NCBI GenBank assembly: GCA_028023455.1
Contig: JAQFVV010000152.1
Location: 2,728,001-2,792,000, forward strand
DNA length: 64,000 nucleotides
Origin: Epiperipatus broadwayi
Lineage: Eukaryota; Onychophora; Udeonychophora; Euonychophora; Peripatidae
Reading direction: 5' to 3'
Shown here: one piece after another, positions 1 to 11,649 of the stretch
Numbering within the stretch: the stretch's first letter is position 1
How the letters are laid out: each line of letters begins with the position of its first letter
The notes under the pieces: model-generated
Seen by the model: the letters and a program-made list of their open reading frames with translations, nothing else
Databases searched by the model: none
What the model was told of the DNA's origin: nothing
Translations under genes and position numbers: made by a program

Positions 1-32
1 GTCTGGTGAAGTACTCTATTATTTAACTTGTT

Positions 33-110
33 ATTAAAACAGGCAAAACTTTTCATACAGTGATCATGTGATGTTTAGTGGTTTATTTAACTTGTTATAA
101 AACTACTAAG
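33..110 (+). repeat. Fragment of the hammerhead-bearing foldback repeat
   Basis: A terminal piece of the dispersed family described at 40816-41293. It contains the end motif AAAACAGGCAAAAC joined directly to the outer tail GATCATGTGATGTTTAGTGG. The ribozyme-bearing middle is absent. An inverted partner with the same unusual junction lies at 3680-3735. Confidence 0.7.
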
Positions 111-149
111 ATATTTAAACCGATTTATTCCCCAGTTGATAACCATTCA

Positions 150-1260
150 AGCTAAAAATTGCAGAGCATTATTTTTCCGGCACTGACTAATAAAGGATTT
201 GAGTTGTTGAGCATTAATTCATAAATTAAAATATTAATATATTGCATTTAAAACATTAAGAACTTTCTGTAAATCATCTTTTGAACCAGCAAAAATAGCA
301 CAATTATCAACATATTATAAATCCAGAATCCATGAAGTTTTCATATTTACTTTTAATCTATTCAAATTAGAAATTCCAACATCAAATCTGTGTCATATCT
401 TGATCAGTTTGATTAAACCTCTTATAAATAATTCCGAAGACCTCTGTCATAAAAACTGAAATCAATATCGGATTAAATACACATTCTTGTTTTTTACCAG
501 TTTTCACTTCAGGTGCCTCAAATTTTCCACCTCAAATAATATTTTCTCTCATTTTATCATGTAGCAGTTGTATAATATGAATATACTTTGGTGGGCAACC
601 AACTAATTTCAGACAATGCCATAGAATTATCCTGTTAACTAAATTAAATGCCTTGACCAAGTCAATAAAAACAAAATATAAATTACTTTTATTTCTGACA
701 TTTTTCTTGCATTTATTTGGTAATAAAAACCATGTCTGTAATTCTTTTTGATTTTCTAAAACCACAATGAATATCTAATAGATATTTATCTATAACTGGA
801 AACAACCTATTTAATCAAATTATTGGAAGTATCTCTTCTATAGTGGATAATAATGATATTCCATGATAATTATTGAATTGGAACAATAAAAGCAAGCATC
901 AATAAGATTGGGAACCACAACTTCAGTAATTCATATTTTTTAAAAAAAAATTCCAATATTTTTTAAGGTAACATTTCATTAGGAAATGTAGGCTTTCCAT
1001 TTTTAATATTGCAAAGTGCTATATGATTTTACTAAGCTGAATATCTTTATCCAAATCTTCTAAATAAGTAGTACATAAAATGGATGTGCATTAATATTAC
1101 CATGTCAAGTCTTATATTTTTATTCAAAAGATGATCAAAAGACTCTTTCCACCTATTTAATATATCATTGGCAATCATATAAAAGAATGCCATTTCTGGA
1201 TTTAATAGAATTGTGATACAATTTCTCAGGCCTTATATGGCTTTTAATGCACCAAAAAAA
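150..1260 (-). pseudogene. Non-LTR retrotransposon (LINE) reverse transcriptase relic
   Basis: Decayed LINE polymerase read on the minus strand through several frames. The clearest part, about 765 down to 532, is an open 77-residue stretch with the RT motif A region (FIDLVKAFNLVNR), then GCPPKYI and LLHDKM, as in LINEs whose motif A normally reads F-DLTKAFDTVNR. Downstream come a motif B relic (VKTGKKQECVFNP) and a motif C relic in which the catalytic YADD has become YVDN. Upstream, near 1180-900, weaker similarity to the pre-RT region is visible (ILNRWKESFDHLLN). Stops and frameshifts make it non-functional. It differs from the RTE copies at 42-49 kb and probably belongs to the same LINE type as the C-terminal relic at 55320. 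Clade not assigned. Confidence 0.7.
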
Positions 1261-1376
1261 AAAGGATCTAAAATGACCATGATCAACAAATATCTATCTT
1301 TTTTACAGTTTTAATCCATCAATTATTGTATATGTCATAGAATATAATGTAAGACAATCACATTTTGTGTAAATAT

Positions 1377-2123
1377 TGTTGGGTTTGGCTGAATTGCAGG
1401 TTTCAGGCTCAAACCAACAATAATATCAAAAATATAAACACTTACTATTTAATATGTATAATTTATTAGAACAAATATACATATATATTTTACAATCAAT
1501 AAATATAATTTGACTTATAACTTAGTCAATAATGAGCTGGTCATGCTGAATGATTCTGTATATTTAGCTTGCCTGGTAAGTTCTAGTCATAACTCTTTCG
1601 GCTGTACTAGACAGCTTGCCTCAAGTTTGTTAAATGACTCTTCCGACTATACTAGACAGCTTGGCTTGAGACTGCCATAGTTGTAGCAGCTTCCAGTCCT
1701 ATCGAAGACTTGCCTCACTGTGTAGACACATCGGTAGTGACTAGTAGAAACACCTTCGCTGTTGGAAGTGGTTTCAATGGAGAGCATGTTCAGTCATTCT
1801 TGGACAAACGTTCTCTTTTTCCATAGAGTGTGTACTGTCATTTAGGTTAGACAGATGTTCTTTGGTTTGCCTCCAAAAAGGCTGACTATTATTGTCAGAT
1901 TTCCTACCTTAATGGCAGCAATCGGATTCAGAGAGCCTAACCAATGGTAGGATTTTATACCCATATTTACACATTGGCCATACTTATTTTTACCCTTTGG
2001 CCATGTTTTATACGTTGATTGTCGTATGTTTACACATTGGTTAGCGGCAATGAGTGCTCAATCTGATCAGATAAAGAAGAAATCTGGACTAGTCTACTTC
2101 TGAAGGCAAGGTCAGATATGACA
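1377..2123. mobile_element. Solo LTR with 5-bp target-site duplication
   Basis: A 747-bp segment that starts TGTTGGG and ends ATATGACA, so it has TG...CA ends with TGT/ACA inverted termini. It is flanked by identical 5-bp duplications AATAT at 1372-1376 and 2124-2128. It is clearly richer in G+C than its surroundings. No internal retroelement coding region adjoins it, so it is most simply a solo LTR left by LTR-LTR recombination. A 5-bp duplication fits Gypsy-type integration, but the sequence does not match the LTRs at 56.4 and 62.4 kb. Orientation cannot be fixed without a coding partner. Confidence 0.75.
1584..1670. repeat. Two-copy direct repeat inside the solo LTR
   Basis: Two adjacent units of about 40 bp share TGTACTAGACAGCTTGCCTC / TATACTAGACAGCTTGGCTT with CTCTTTCGGC / CTCTTCCGAC before them. 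Duplicated promoter or enhancer blocks are common in LTR U3 regions; that role is inferred only. Confidence 0.5.
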
Positions 2124-2128
2124 AATAT

Positions 2129-3679
2129 AAATCTTTGTTATCTAATCATGGTAACCTAATTAAGTACTTAATATATTTGATCTTCTCTACCATAACTCTG
2201 ATTATTGGAATTTGTAATTTTGATATTTATATTTTACATAATCACTAGGATCATATTACCATTAAGCATTAATATATCTCTGTTATGTCTTTATTTTACA
2301 TATTTTCAATTCATATAAATAGTGCATCAAATTGTGGCTAGTAATCAACTAATGAATGTAGTCATGATCTGACTTGTAATGTTTATTCTGATCATCATCA
2401 GTAGATGAACTCATTTTATTTGATTCTGGTTCAATGTATATATATATATGCTTTGTGTCTCAAAGTTGTTGCAATTTTTTAATAATCTTAAGATGTATAC
2501 ACTTCACTTCATCATATGACTACATTACTAGAAAGAACATATCTAAACAAACTATAAGCATTTTTTTTTATTCTTTGCAGAAATCTATATTCTGATCATG
2601 AGTTTTATAATTATCTGTAACATCTAAATTATTAGTAATTTTTTTTTCAATATCTATAACTGACATAATTTCTCTTTTATGTTAATTTTAATGTCACTTT
2701 CAGGATTGTCATATATTTTAACTTTTGAAAACATTATTTAATTTATTTCTCTTTAAAATATTTTTTTAACAGATCCAGGATCAACAGAGAGTGAGCTATC
2801 CTTTATTCTTCCAAATTTAAGTTTTACTTCTCTTTAGATATTTTTTTAGTGGCAGAGATAACTCGGGGATGACTTTTCTTTATTCTGGAGTGGACCTTTT
2901 ACCTTCATCTTTTCTTTTTTTCCATTTTTATTTTCATTTGTTGTAAAAACTGTGTAGAAAGATGATCTATCCATGATAATCCATCAATTCTACCTCAGGA
3001 TATTATTAGAGTATTTTGCTCTTTGATCTTCTTTTATTCTTTAGTTATTTTCTTTTGTAGAGTTTACAACATTTAACACTTCTATTTTCAACTTTCTTCA
3101 CATTTTTTTATCATTCTCTCCACAGCACAGATCCCTGCTTTACAGTTTCAAATACTGAAATGCAATGTTATAAATAATGAAATGCTTGTTTCAGATCTAT
3201 TTATACCTATTTGATGTTGTTTAAACAACATGTTTTCGAACAACATATATATCAGCAGTTAGGGAAAATCTGATTTTTGCAATAATATATTTGAAAAATA
3301 TCCTCTTAACTCTCTTTAAAACATGTTGTGAATAGAAATTCTGCATGCATTTTATCATGATTTTATACATAAACAAATAATAATAATGAAAAAAAATAGC
3401 TATTCTTTTCTCTCTTTCTTTACTTATATTTGTTAACATAGGAAGAAAGAACATTCATTGCCAATCTTTAACTATAGCTTGATAATTTCTAAAATATTAT
3501 TAACCAGAGATGTACCCAGCTGATGTAAAGGCTGTTGCTTTCATAATACTTTCCTTTTTTTTAACATTTTCTAATTAGAAAAAGTTTGTTTTAACAAATT
3601 TTTTTTAGAAATTTTATAAAAATGTAAGTATTATGAAAACATTGGCATTTCAAGCTATTTTTTTATAAATTATGCGCTA
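2129..3679. other. AT-rich intergenic sequence, no gene seen
   Basis: Low-complexity AT-rich DNA with T-rich runs and short TA microsatellites. Short open frames such as 3454-3221 (minus) have AT-driven composition and no recognisable motif. Confidence 0.6.
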
Positions 3680-3735
3680 GCCAAAACTACTAAACATCAC
3701 ATGATCACTACTATGTGGAGAGTTTTGCCTGTTTT
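3680..3735 (-). repeat. Fragment of the hammerhead-bearing foldback repeat (inverted)
   Basis: Reverse-complement counterpart of 50-99. ACTAAACATCACATGATCAC is joined directly to TATGTGGAGAGTTTTGCCTG. In full copies these two blocks are separated by about 45 bp or more, so both fragments carry the same derived internal junction. Confidence 0.7.
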
Positions 3736-3739
3736 TTTC

Positions 3740-4535
3740 TAACCAAAACTAGATATAAATATGGAACTATAGCATCTATTCTTTTCCCTTCACAAAATAT
3801 CACATTTTAAACATGAATTTATGTACTGTAATCAATTGTCTTTGCGATTTAAATATTACATTTATTCAGTTCTGTAAAGTAGTAATTTTTTTCTGAGCAT
3901 TTTTTCTTCCAAAAGTTTTATTCCATATGTCTTTTGTAAAATACTATTTCCAAAATTACCTGCCTTGAATGAAATAAAATTAACCCTCTTAGATAAAAGG
4001 AAGGAATTACTTCCTTCACATTAAATGCTTTATAAAAAAATTGTAATGGCAGAACAATTTTTTTTTTCCTTGAGAAATATGCCCTCTAACAAAGAAATGT
4101 TTAGCCTGAATATCACATGACAATAATTATGGACATTTATGAATTTTACATATGATTCCAAAATTTTAATATTACATTTGTCTCTGTCATCCAGTTTTAC
4201 TATAAAAATGTAAGAAATTTTATTTAAAACTCTCTTCAGGAAAGGCAAACTAGAAAAGATTCAAATTTAGATTTTTAGAAACTTTGCAATTCAAATTCTT
4301 TCCCGTATTGAGACTATTTTTCTTTATTCTTTTATATCGCAATTTATAATTATTATTTTACATATTACATAGAAAATTTATAAAATATGATCAAATGCAT
4401 AAAGTAATCCTTTCAATTTTTTAGGCAGTTTACTCAAGTGACATGCATCTACATGCAAATGATAATTTGTCTATTTATTATTCAGTTTATGTGGGTTTTT
4501 ATTGAACACTTTCCTCTGTGGCATTGTAGTATAAC
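3740..4535. other. AT-rich sequence, no gene seen
   Basis: No coding signal, RNA gene or repeat boundary recognised. The 72-residue open frame at 4248-4030 (minus) has no family features. Confidence 0.5.
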
Positions 4536-4539
4536 AGCT

Positions 4540-6185
4540 TCTCAGTCGCGCATCGTAGCTGATTGGTTGAAATTTTGTTTTCTTTTTTAAATTACATAAA
4601 AACTATAAGCATGACATCAACAGAAATATGGGCATTCGATGTATCTTTAAAATATCTTTTAAATGCCATCTTTTCGATTGAAATCGAAAGAAATTTGAAT
4701 TTTTTATTAAATTTTTTTATAAGCAGGCGGATTTAATTTTGTTCTATTTTGGTCAATTTTCTAGTTTATATGAAGCGATAAAGGGAGAAAATTGTAATCG
4801 GCCTGATTATATAGTGAAAACGGATTAAAAATACGCTGGTCATTCACATTCAAGACCTATAATGGGATGTGAATGTAGTTGCAGAATATCTATTGCAAGT
4901 ATATATTTTTTATTTTTTAATAATATTTTAAATTTATTTTAATTACTTAAAAAATTTGTATAATTTATTAATCTGCGTTTATATTGGTATGTTTGTGTGT
5001 AGTATATAAATTATAAATAATATAATATTAAATCATCTATGCTCTTTATTATATGGTATATAAATTATTATTCATATGTACAGAAATTTTGTGTCTTTGA
5101 TCCAAGTTTGCTAATAATTTATTATGTTTATATGGTATCTTTGTGTTTACTCTTGCATGTTGTATAACAAGTAATGATTTACATATATATAGAGCAGTGC
5201 AATGTAAATTTTAAAAACTGATAATCAAATGTACAGAAAGGTTGCAGGTTACAGTTGATAAAGCATTCACAAAATTTACTGGGCATAGTATCATGTTAAA
5301 ATATAAACACAAAACCAATAAAGAGAGATTTCAAATGATGTTTGTGTAGTAGTAGCCACAATGGTTATGCATATACCACATAGAATTTATGCAGGCAAAG
5401 AATCATTCTGATTCTTGCCTATGCCTTGATACTCATGCTGTGGAGTCAGTAGTTTTGCCACATCTTGCATCACATTATTTTCAAGTCTTAGCTAACAAAT
5501 GAACTATATGCAAATAAATTCTATCTATGTAGGACAATAAATATAACAAGATAGCTTCACTGGTGTGCATAAAGAATGTAAACATCACTGATGTACACAA
5601 AAAAATAAAATGAAGAGATGAAACTCATTTTATCAGTGATACAGACACTAGCCTACAATTTCTAGTTTTAGATAGACAAAAAGCCAATTGCTATGATAAC
5701 AAATGCATATCCATCTTCTGGAAATGATTTGTTTGTATCTTTTATTAGGATGAATCTTTTTCTTATAGACATCTTTGAGATTTATCAAGTTTTGGGGTAC
5801 AAGATAAAAATGAAGAATTCTTATGTGAATACTTTTGGAGATTCTGAAGCAATGGATTATCTCAGGTAAGAAGTATTATATATGGTTTGAAAGATACTTT
5901 TGTGAGGAATACAAAAAAATTATCACTGAGGATGTAATTTAAGCTTAGTTAATGATAAATTAGAAATTATGAACAAACAATAAAGTAATAATTATGTCAG
6001 ATGTTAAAATTTCTTTTTATTTTATTTTTTAAATGGTTATCACTATTTGTTTTAGACTTATTGTTTTCCTTAGTTTTTCTAGTTTCTATTAATGTAAATT
6101 TTTTTGCTCTAACATAATTAAAACTGAAGTTATTGTGAAAATTGTGTCTCGGATTAGTTTTTAAAAAATTCAATATGGTGCCTGC
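4540..6185 (+). repeat. Dispersed repeat, copy 1 (possible DNA-transposon relic)
   Basis: Blocks at about 4560-4660, 5308-5345 and 5789-6185 are closely related, in inverted orientation, to 39935-39290. The last block is about 400 bp and well conserved. It contains an exon-like frame ending GDSEAMDYLR followed exactly by GTAAG, a consensus 5' splice donor, at about 5865. The second copy keeps the same frame with only conservative or silent changes. Further on, FERYFCEEYKKIITED is readable in both copies with stops around it. Spacing and residues loosely resemble the CENPB-type HTH region of pogo/jerky transposases, but this is a weak guess. Relative to copy 2, this copy has extra DNA between about 5345 and 5789. 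Confidence 0.5.
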
Positions 6186-6339
6186 AAACTCAACCAGATA
6201 ACCTGCATTAGATTTGTTATAGCTATAATATATAGAAATGGTACTTATTTAAGTCCTTTTCCAACTTATTGAGACATCTATAAAATATATCTACCATCGG
6301 ATTATAATAATTCTTTATATTACAAATATATTCAATTTC

Positions 6340-6726
6340 TCAGTTATATAAAAATATCACACCCCTATACCAAATAAAATTATTATAATGATTTTTATTA
6401 TTATTATTTAATTCATAATTTATGTTTCGTATTTTCATCTTCAATCTATAACTATATTTATACCATTGGTTGGTACTGTCAAGATCAAATACATATTTAC
6501 CTTTACAAAATGATCTACTTTGTACATCATTCCAAATATATTTTAAATAAGCATTATTATCTCTATCATAACTACTCCAATAACATGATGGACTAAGCCT
6601 TTTTATTATATTTAGCATATTTTCAAAAATTTTCCACTGACCACATTTTCTACTCCAAGAACCTCTCTCATCATTAATAACTTTATAATACTTTGAACTC
6701 TTTTTTAATAAAATATATAAATTCAT
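6340..6726 (-). CDS. Unidentified 128-residue open frame
   Basis: Open frame from an ATG at 6726 to a stop at 6340 on the minus strand. It begins with residues MNLYILLKKSS and has an aromatic-rich middle (GSWSRKCGQWKIFENML, SCYWSSYDRDNNAYLKYIW) that looks less random than most AT-driven frames here. No known domain recognised. It lies downstream, on the same strand, of the coiled-coil relic at 7690-6900, so both may derive from one retroelement gag-like or accessory protein. That link is inference. Confidence 0.25.
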   Translation of the reverse strand: MNLYILLKKSSKYYKVINDERGSWSRKCGQWKIFENMLNIIKRLSPSCYWSSYDRDNNAYLKYIWNDVQSRSFCKGKYVFDLDSTNQWYKYSYRLKMKIRNINYELNNNNKNHYNNFIWYRGVIFLYN

Positions 6727-6899
6727 TTCTCTATAACTTTTATCAATTTTATGAAGGCTGTGTTTTTTTTCCTTTGGAGAATATTATACAGAACTAATCT
6801 CTTTTCACAACTTTCTAATATCTGTAGGTACTTAACCTGAATAATAAACAACTTAATTCTACTTCAGTTGTATTCAGTAATGTCTATATTGTATTAAAA

Positions 6900-7690
6900 T
6901 GCAAGTACACGAAGCTACAATAAAAGAAAAAACAATATAAATACTAAATGCTTTTGGGAATGTCTGTTTCCCATATTGCGTTTTAGCGCAATATAGACAT
7001 TAACCTGAATAAATATCTCAAATATATTCTCCAGATGAACTGAACATTTGTCAAATTTACTAGTCTTAACTATGTACTTTTTATCTATTCTAATATTTTT
7101 CTTATTATCATTAATCAATATATTATTTTGGGCATAAATACTACTGCATTGACTAATCTCTGTGGTCAAACTTTAACTTCAATATTTACTTCTACTTTAT
7201 TATCTAAGGTAATAGCTTTAGTACCTGGTTCTGCCTTAGTTTTCCTAAACTCATCTTTTACATTATTATCACTAGTCTGAAATTCTTTAGTTTCATTAGT
7301 AAATCTTTCTTGCAATTTATCCAGTTTATCTTTAAGTTTTCTTGATTCAGCCTTTAATGCCTTAAACCTTATATCCCATTTTTCATCTGACTCTTTCTAT
7401 TTAATGTTTATCGTGTGCTTAAATTCTTCCAAATCTAATATTTGAAGAAGTAACAATTACATTAAATTGGTCAAATTTGTTGCTAAAATCAGATCTTAAT
7501 TCATCAATTCCTTTAATTCAACTTTTAATGCTTTTGAGTCTGCTTTTAATTCTTTGAACTGGAAATCTGACTTATCTTTTAATTTTTTTATTTTATTGTC
7601 AAAATTATTCTTCTAATTTACTAAAAAGAATTTTTGAAACATTTGGCCTGCCACATTTAAGGCCTATTTTAACGTTAGTATCCTCCATTC
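6900..7690 (-). pseudogene. Coiled-coil protein relic, possibly retroelement gag
   Basis: Starting near 7690 with residues MEDTNVKIGLKCGRPNVSKI, the minus strand encodes a lysine/glutamate-rich heptad-like protein broken by stops and frameshifts. Readable blocks include FQFKELKADSKALKVELKEL, FKALKAESRKLKDKLDKL and TNETKEFQTSDNNVKDEF. Composition is that of a long coiled coil. After about 7170 another frame continues for 84 residues (TTEISQCSSIYAQNN...). Nothing in it identifies a family. The internal motif GCGTTTTAGCGC near 6980 forms a small hairpin. Confidence 0.35.
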
Positions 7691-7699
7691 TAGTATAGT

Positions 7700-8440
7700 A
7701 ATAGAAAAATAAGCTATATTCGTATATACCATACATTAAATGAATAACACCTAAGTATTACATTATAAAATAATATCCCTACTCATTTAAATGGTCATCT
7801 GCAAATAAAATGTCAAAATATTTAACCACACTATCATTTTGCAAAGTACTTACAATTCAAATCTTCATTCTATGATAATACTATAAAATTCACTAACAAA
7901 ATATGTCATGTATTTTTAAAAAAATTTAAAATTAAATTTTCAATAAGGTTTAACTATTGAGAACAAAATTATTCATTATTCAAATTATTTTCAAATGATC
8001 AAAAAATTATACTTTTGATTAAACTTTCCATTTCCAGTTATATCAAAAATATATGAAACCAATAATAATAAACTCACATAAATGGTTTTTAATTGAGCGC
8101 ACACTTTGGGAAGCCAAAAACTATAATGATATAATAAATAAGTGAATGATTAATTGATCAAATGACCCATAATATTGGACACCAAAATCTATTGGTATAA
8201 TGATATTAAAATGATTATTTCTTAATGAATAAATGGTTTATCACTTTCAGATACCAATTTTTTATAATGGTATAAAGATATATAAAATGAAATAAATAAT
8301 TTTTTAAACCCAATTGAAATGTCAAATTGTACTAGCATGAAGCATTTCTAAACTAATGATTATATAAATATAAATTATGAAAGTACAAATAAATGAAGAT
8401 AAATATATGCATTTAACCAATTAGTGTTTATTTATTTAAT
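7700..8440. other. AT-rich sequence, no gene seen
   Basis: No coding or RNA signal recognised; very AT-rich with A- and T-runs. Confidence 0.5.
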
Positions 8441-8444
8441 ATAA

Positions 8445-8500
8445 TCGGTACTTGTCTATTAGCAGCCATACATCACTTGATGGCACTGTTTCTCTTCAAA
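8445..8500. repeat. Short dispersed repeat shared with 45738-45785
   Basis: The motif around CATACATCACTTGATGGCAC and CTATTAGCAGCC matches, in reverse complement, the segment at 45738-45785 with a few substitutions over about 50 bp. Function unknown. Confidence 0.5.
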
Positions 8501-9014
8501 AACCTTTTTCTATAACATTTCTGGGCCTGTTTTTTTTTTTTACTTTGGAAAATTTATGTTATTGTTAGCATTCTAAGTTAAAAAACGTTTTTTGTGTTTC
8601 GGTTGTGTAAACGACAGCGATGAATGAGAAAATACTAAAATAATATAAATTATTAAAATATGTAAATCTTTATTTATTATTTTGGCTGCTAAATATTTAA
8701 TACGGAATTAAAGTATGTAGAAATTCTTAAGTTTTTATTAAAATATAATGTGATTAATAAACTATGAATAATCATGAGTCATAGTCTTAATTAAAAAAAT
8801 AAAATTTCTTGATATAAGAAACAATAAATAATAAAATATATAATTAAATAAATGAATGAAACAATCTTGATGAGGATATTTGATTATGAATTAAATATCA
8901 ATAGTATAATTGCGTAAATTGTATAAATTTGATATTTATGTATTTAGCAGATGCTCTGAATGATGCACTAATTAACCAAAAAGAAAATATATTTACATAA
9001 GCAGTTATAAATAA

Positions 9015-9315
9015 ATCTTTAAAATATGTGTGATAATATGTTGGATTATTTCCATCATCTATCATTAAATGTTGAATGTATAGAAAAATGTCAACCTTAT
9101 GTAAACTTTTTAAATACAAACAACTTATTAGTAATAACGTGCAAATAAAGAGCACAGGCTAGTAATTACACAACATTTCAAGTAGTATTCTTTTTCACTT
9201 TCTCAGATGTTGCTGCCCTGCCAGTGACAATATTAGCATAAGAGTCGAACTTACACTTTTAGATTTTTGAATATCAAATTTTTAAGGCAATGCTCTATCC
9301 AACTATGCTTTTCTG
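9015..9315 (-). mobile_element. tRNA-derived SINE, copy 1
   Basis: Reading the minus strand from about 9312, the first 75 nt look like a degenerate tRNA: TAGTTGGATAGAGCATTGCC resembles a box A region and AAGTTCGACTCTTATGC a box B/T arm. A tail of about 220 bp follows, ending GATGATGGAAATAATCCAAC. Related copies occur at 21025-20745 (minus), 21262-21555 (plus), 42002-42140 (plus, tail only) and 49485-49715 (plus). Several copies sharing one tRNA-like head and one common tail is typical of a SINE transcribed by RNA polymerase III and mobilised by a LINE. Confidence 0.65.
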
Positions 9316-9439
9316 TCAAAGGCAACAGTTAGTAGAAATTTTATATACTTATCTATTTGATTCAAATCCTGATTGGTTTCAATTTTTATTTAATACTTTT
9401 TTTTAAGAATGAGTTTAATGAGATGCATCCATACATTAT

Positions 9440-10610
9440 GCATTACCACACTTAGTTTGACTTAGAGGATTATTTGCCATTATCATGTGAATTTTCTTGT
9501 TTGCACCTTTTTCTCTGAATCCAGTATTTTTGTTTTCCCAATTGAACATACTGTAGACACGTTTTCTTTTTTTTTAGCTATTAGTTTGTGTTTTTTTCAA
9601 TCGATATTCAACAGAGTGACAGATCTCTCCAATATATTTTCTCCCACATTTATATGCTATTTCATTGATGCACTTTTTGTGTTTCAGCATTTCCAGTTGA
9701 AGCTTTATAGAACTTACTATTCCTTGAAGTATGTTATGACTTTGGAAAGCTATTCTAATGTTATATTGACTGCAGATTTTTAAAAAATTTGTCTGCCATT
9801 TCTGGAACATATGGATACACTGTAGTTCCAATAAGGTTCCAATAATTGGTTTTTGATGTCTTTTTGTTGTCTATTAAAGCTTTTCTTGATGACAACTGAT
9901 GGATAAACATTCTTCATGAGAATTTGTTCTATATAAATCTTTCCATTTTTCAAATCATTGGTTTCCGAACAAACTTCCTCTGGTCTGATCCATAGTGATA
10001 ATATAATTTTATGTTTTGTGCTTCTGGTATAATTGGATGTATATGCTTAAGTACTTACCAGTGTGTGTTGATTTCTTATAAACTATTGCTTTTATGTTGC
10101 CCTGAGGAGCTTTTTTCACAAGAACATCTAAGAATGCCAATTTTTGTTCTTGTTCTGATTTAATTGTGAATTTAATTCAAGTTATGTTATTGATGTGTAT
10201 CTAGAATGACATTAATTGTGCTTCACCATGTGTCCATACTACAGATGTGTCATCAACATAGCAGAGCCACACTTTGGGTAGAAATGGAGTAGTATTTATA
10301 ACTGTGGTTTCAAATTCTTCCATGTAAACATTGCTAAGCAAGGGTGACAGTGGCGATTCCATGGCTATTTCTTGATTTTCTCAGAATTCTGAATTATAGT
10401 TTCATTATATTATCAATAGGTAGATTTGGTCTGATGTGTAGACTATTATCGTCATATAACTTTTTCTTACAATCAACAATGCTTTATTACATAGTACATT
10501 TGTAAATAAGTTTTCCACATCAAAGCATACTAATATGTCATTTCTTTTCATTTTCATATCCTTGACTAATTCTGCAAAGTACTTAGATTGTATAAAGAAA
10601 TAATACTAAC
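9440..10610 (-). pseudogene. Penelope-like element: RT plus GIY-YIG endonuclease relic (PLE-1)
   Basis: Minus-strand PLE polymerase truncated at its 5' end and broken by stops. In order from 10610: RT motif A (VCFDVENLFTNV), the motif B region (MESPLSPLLSNVYMEEFE; the usual MGSPLSP with G to E), catalytic motif C (WLCYVDDTSVVWTHG), then VYKKSTHTGKYLSI, which corresponds to the Y-KPTHT-RYL region of PLEs. A GIY-YIG nuclease follows near 9700-9450, with CGRKYIGEICHSVEYRL and MFNWENKNTGFREKG. In PLEs the RT copies the RNA at a nick made by this nuclease. The N-terminal third and any flanking repeats are not visible. In-frame stops rule out activity. Confidence 0.8.
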
Positions 10611-10989
10611 TCTCAAGTTTAAATTAATGATATATTCATTTTTAACAATAAAAGATCTATAACAATGATTATATTATACATTTTTTTTTATCTTTATTAA
10701 ACAATATATACATATTTACAAGGTTTTAGTTATTATTATTTTTTATACATTATAACATAAACAATTTATACCACTTACATAAGTATAGTTACATATTTAC
10801 AATTTTTACATTAGAATAACTAAAAATAAATAAATACCATCTTTGTTTCATGTGTTACCATTAAGTCAGTATCATTTAAGTAATCAAATGAGAATTGTTT
10901 AATATTATTAATACTTCTATTCATATTATTAATTGATTTACTATTCATATTTTCAAATATGAATTTTTTTCTACAGTACAGGCTTTTTC

Positions 10990-11400
10990 ATACCTATACT
11001 TATATATGTAATATATAGGGAGTTTGAATTCACACTTTCACCCTCAACCATCCACGCTATCTCATACCACTGATATACTTGATCACACACATGTTGAAAA
11101 GATAACTAATCACCAATGTACGTATTTCGTGCTAAATCAGCACTCGTCACCTAGTCCAGATTATCATCTCCACACATATATACAATCAAAGCTCAGCTTA
11201 TATTAAGATAGCCAATCTTCATACTTTAATGGATAGGTTTCAAACCACTCCATTTCACAATTCTTCAGCCATCTATTTCATTGAAAGTCTGATGCTGGAA
11301 TGCTTAAAGCCCACCTTAGTGCCAGCCTTCTCATCCTATCCATGTTGACCACCAGACACTCTGACCCCTCATGTACAGGACATAATCCATTTACATATTC
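10990..11400 (-). repeat. GC-richer repeat-like segment with hammerhead-like hairpin
   Basis: This segment is conspicuously richer in G+C than its flanks, suggesting an inserted element. On the minus strand at 11150-11125 it reads GTGACGA, then a perfect 5-bp stem GTGCT/AGCAC with loop GATTT, then GAAA. This is a hammerhead core with the first C changed to G. Bases after GAAA (TACGTAC) are nearly palindromic, but I could not pair a convincing stem I. Most likely a decayed ribozyme of a third family, or coincidence. The 60-residue plus-strand frame at 11024-11206 has no recognisable features. Confidence 0.4.
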
Positions 11401-11649
11401 ATATTTTCATACATTTGAGTAATTTCCTTATTAACCCAATAATACTTCAATGGTCAATTATTTTATACTTGTTTTTATTAAATTTATAACTTTTTAATAT
11501 AATTCAATTTTAAAAATCATTATATCAATATATTATTATTATTATTTACTAAATAACTTTTATACTTTTATATTGTTAATATAATACAAATAATATACTT
11601 TGGATAAATAATGAATCAATAATCTTCTATGTTAAAATATACATTCACC

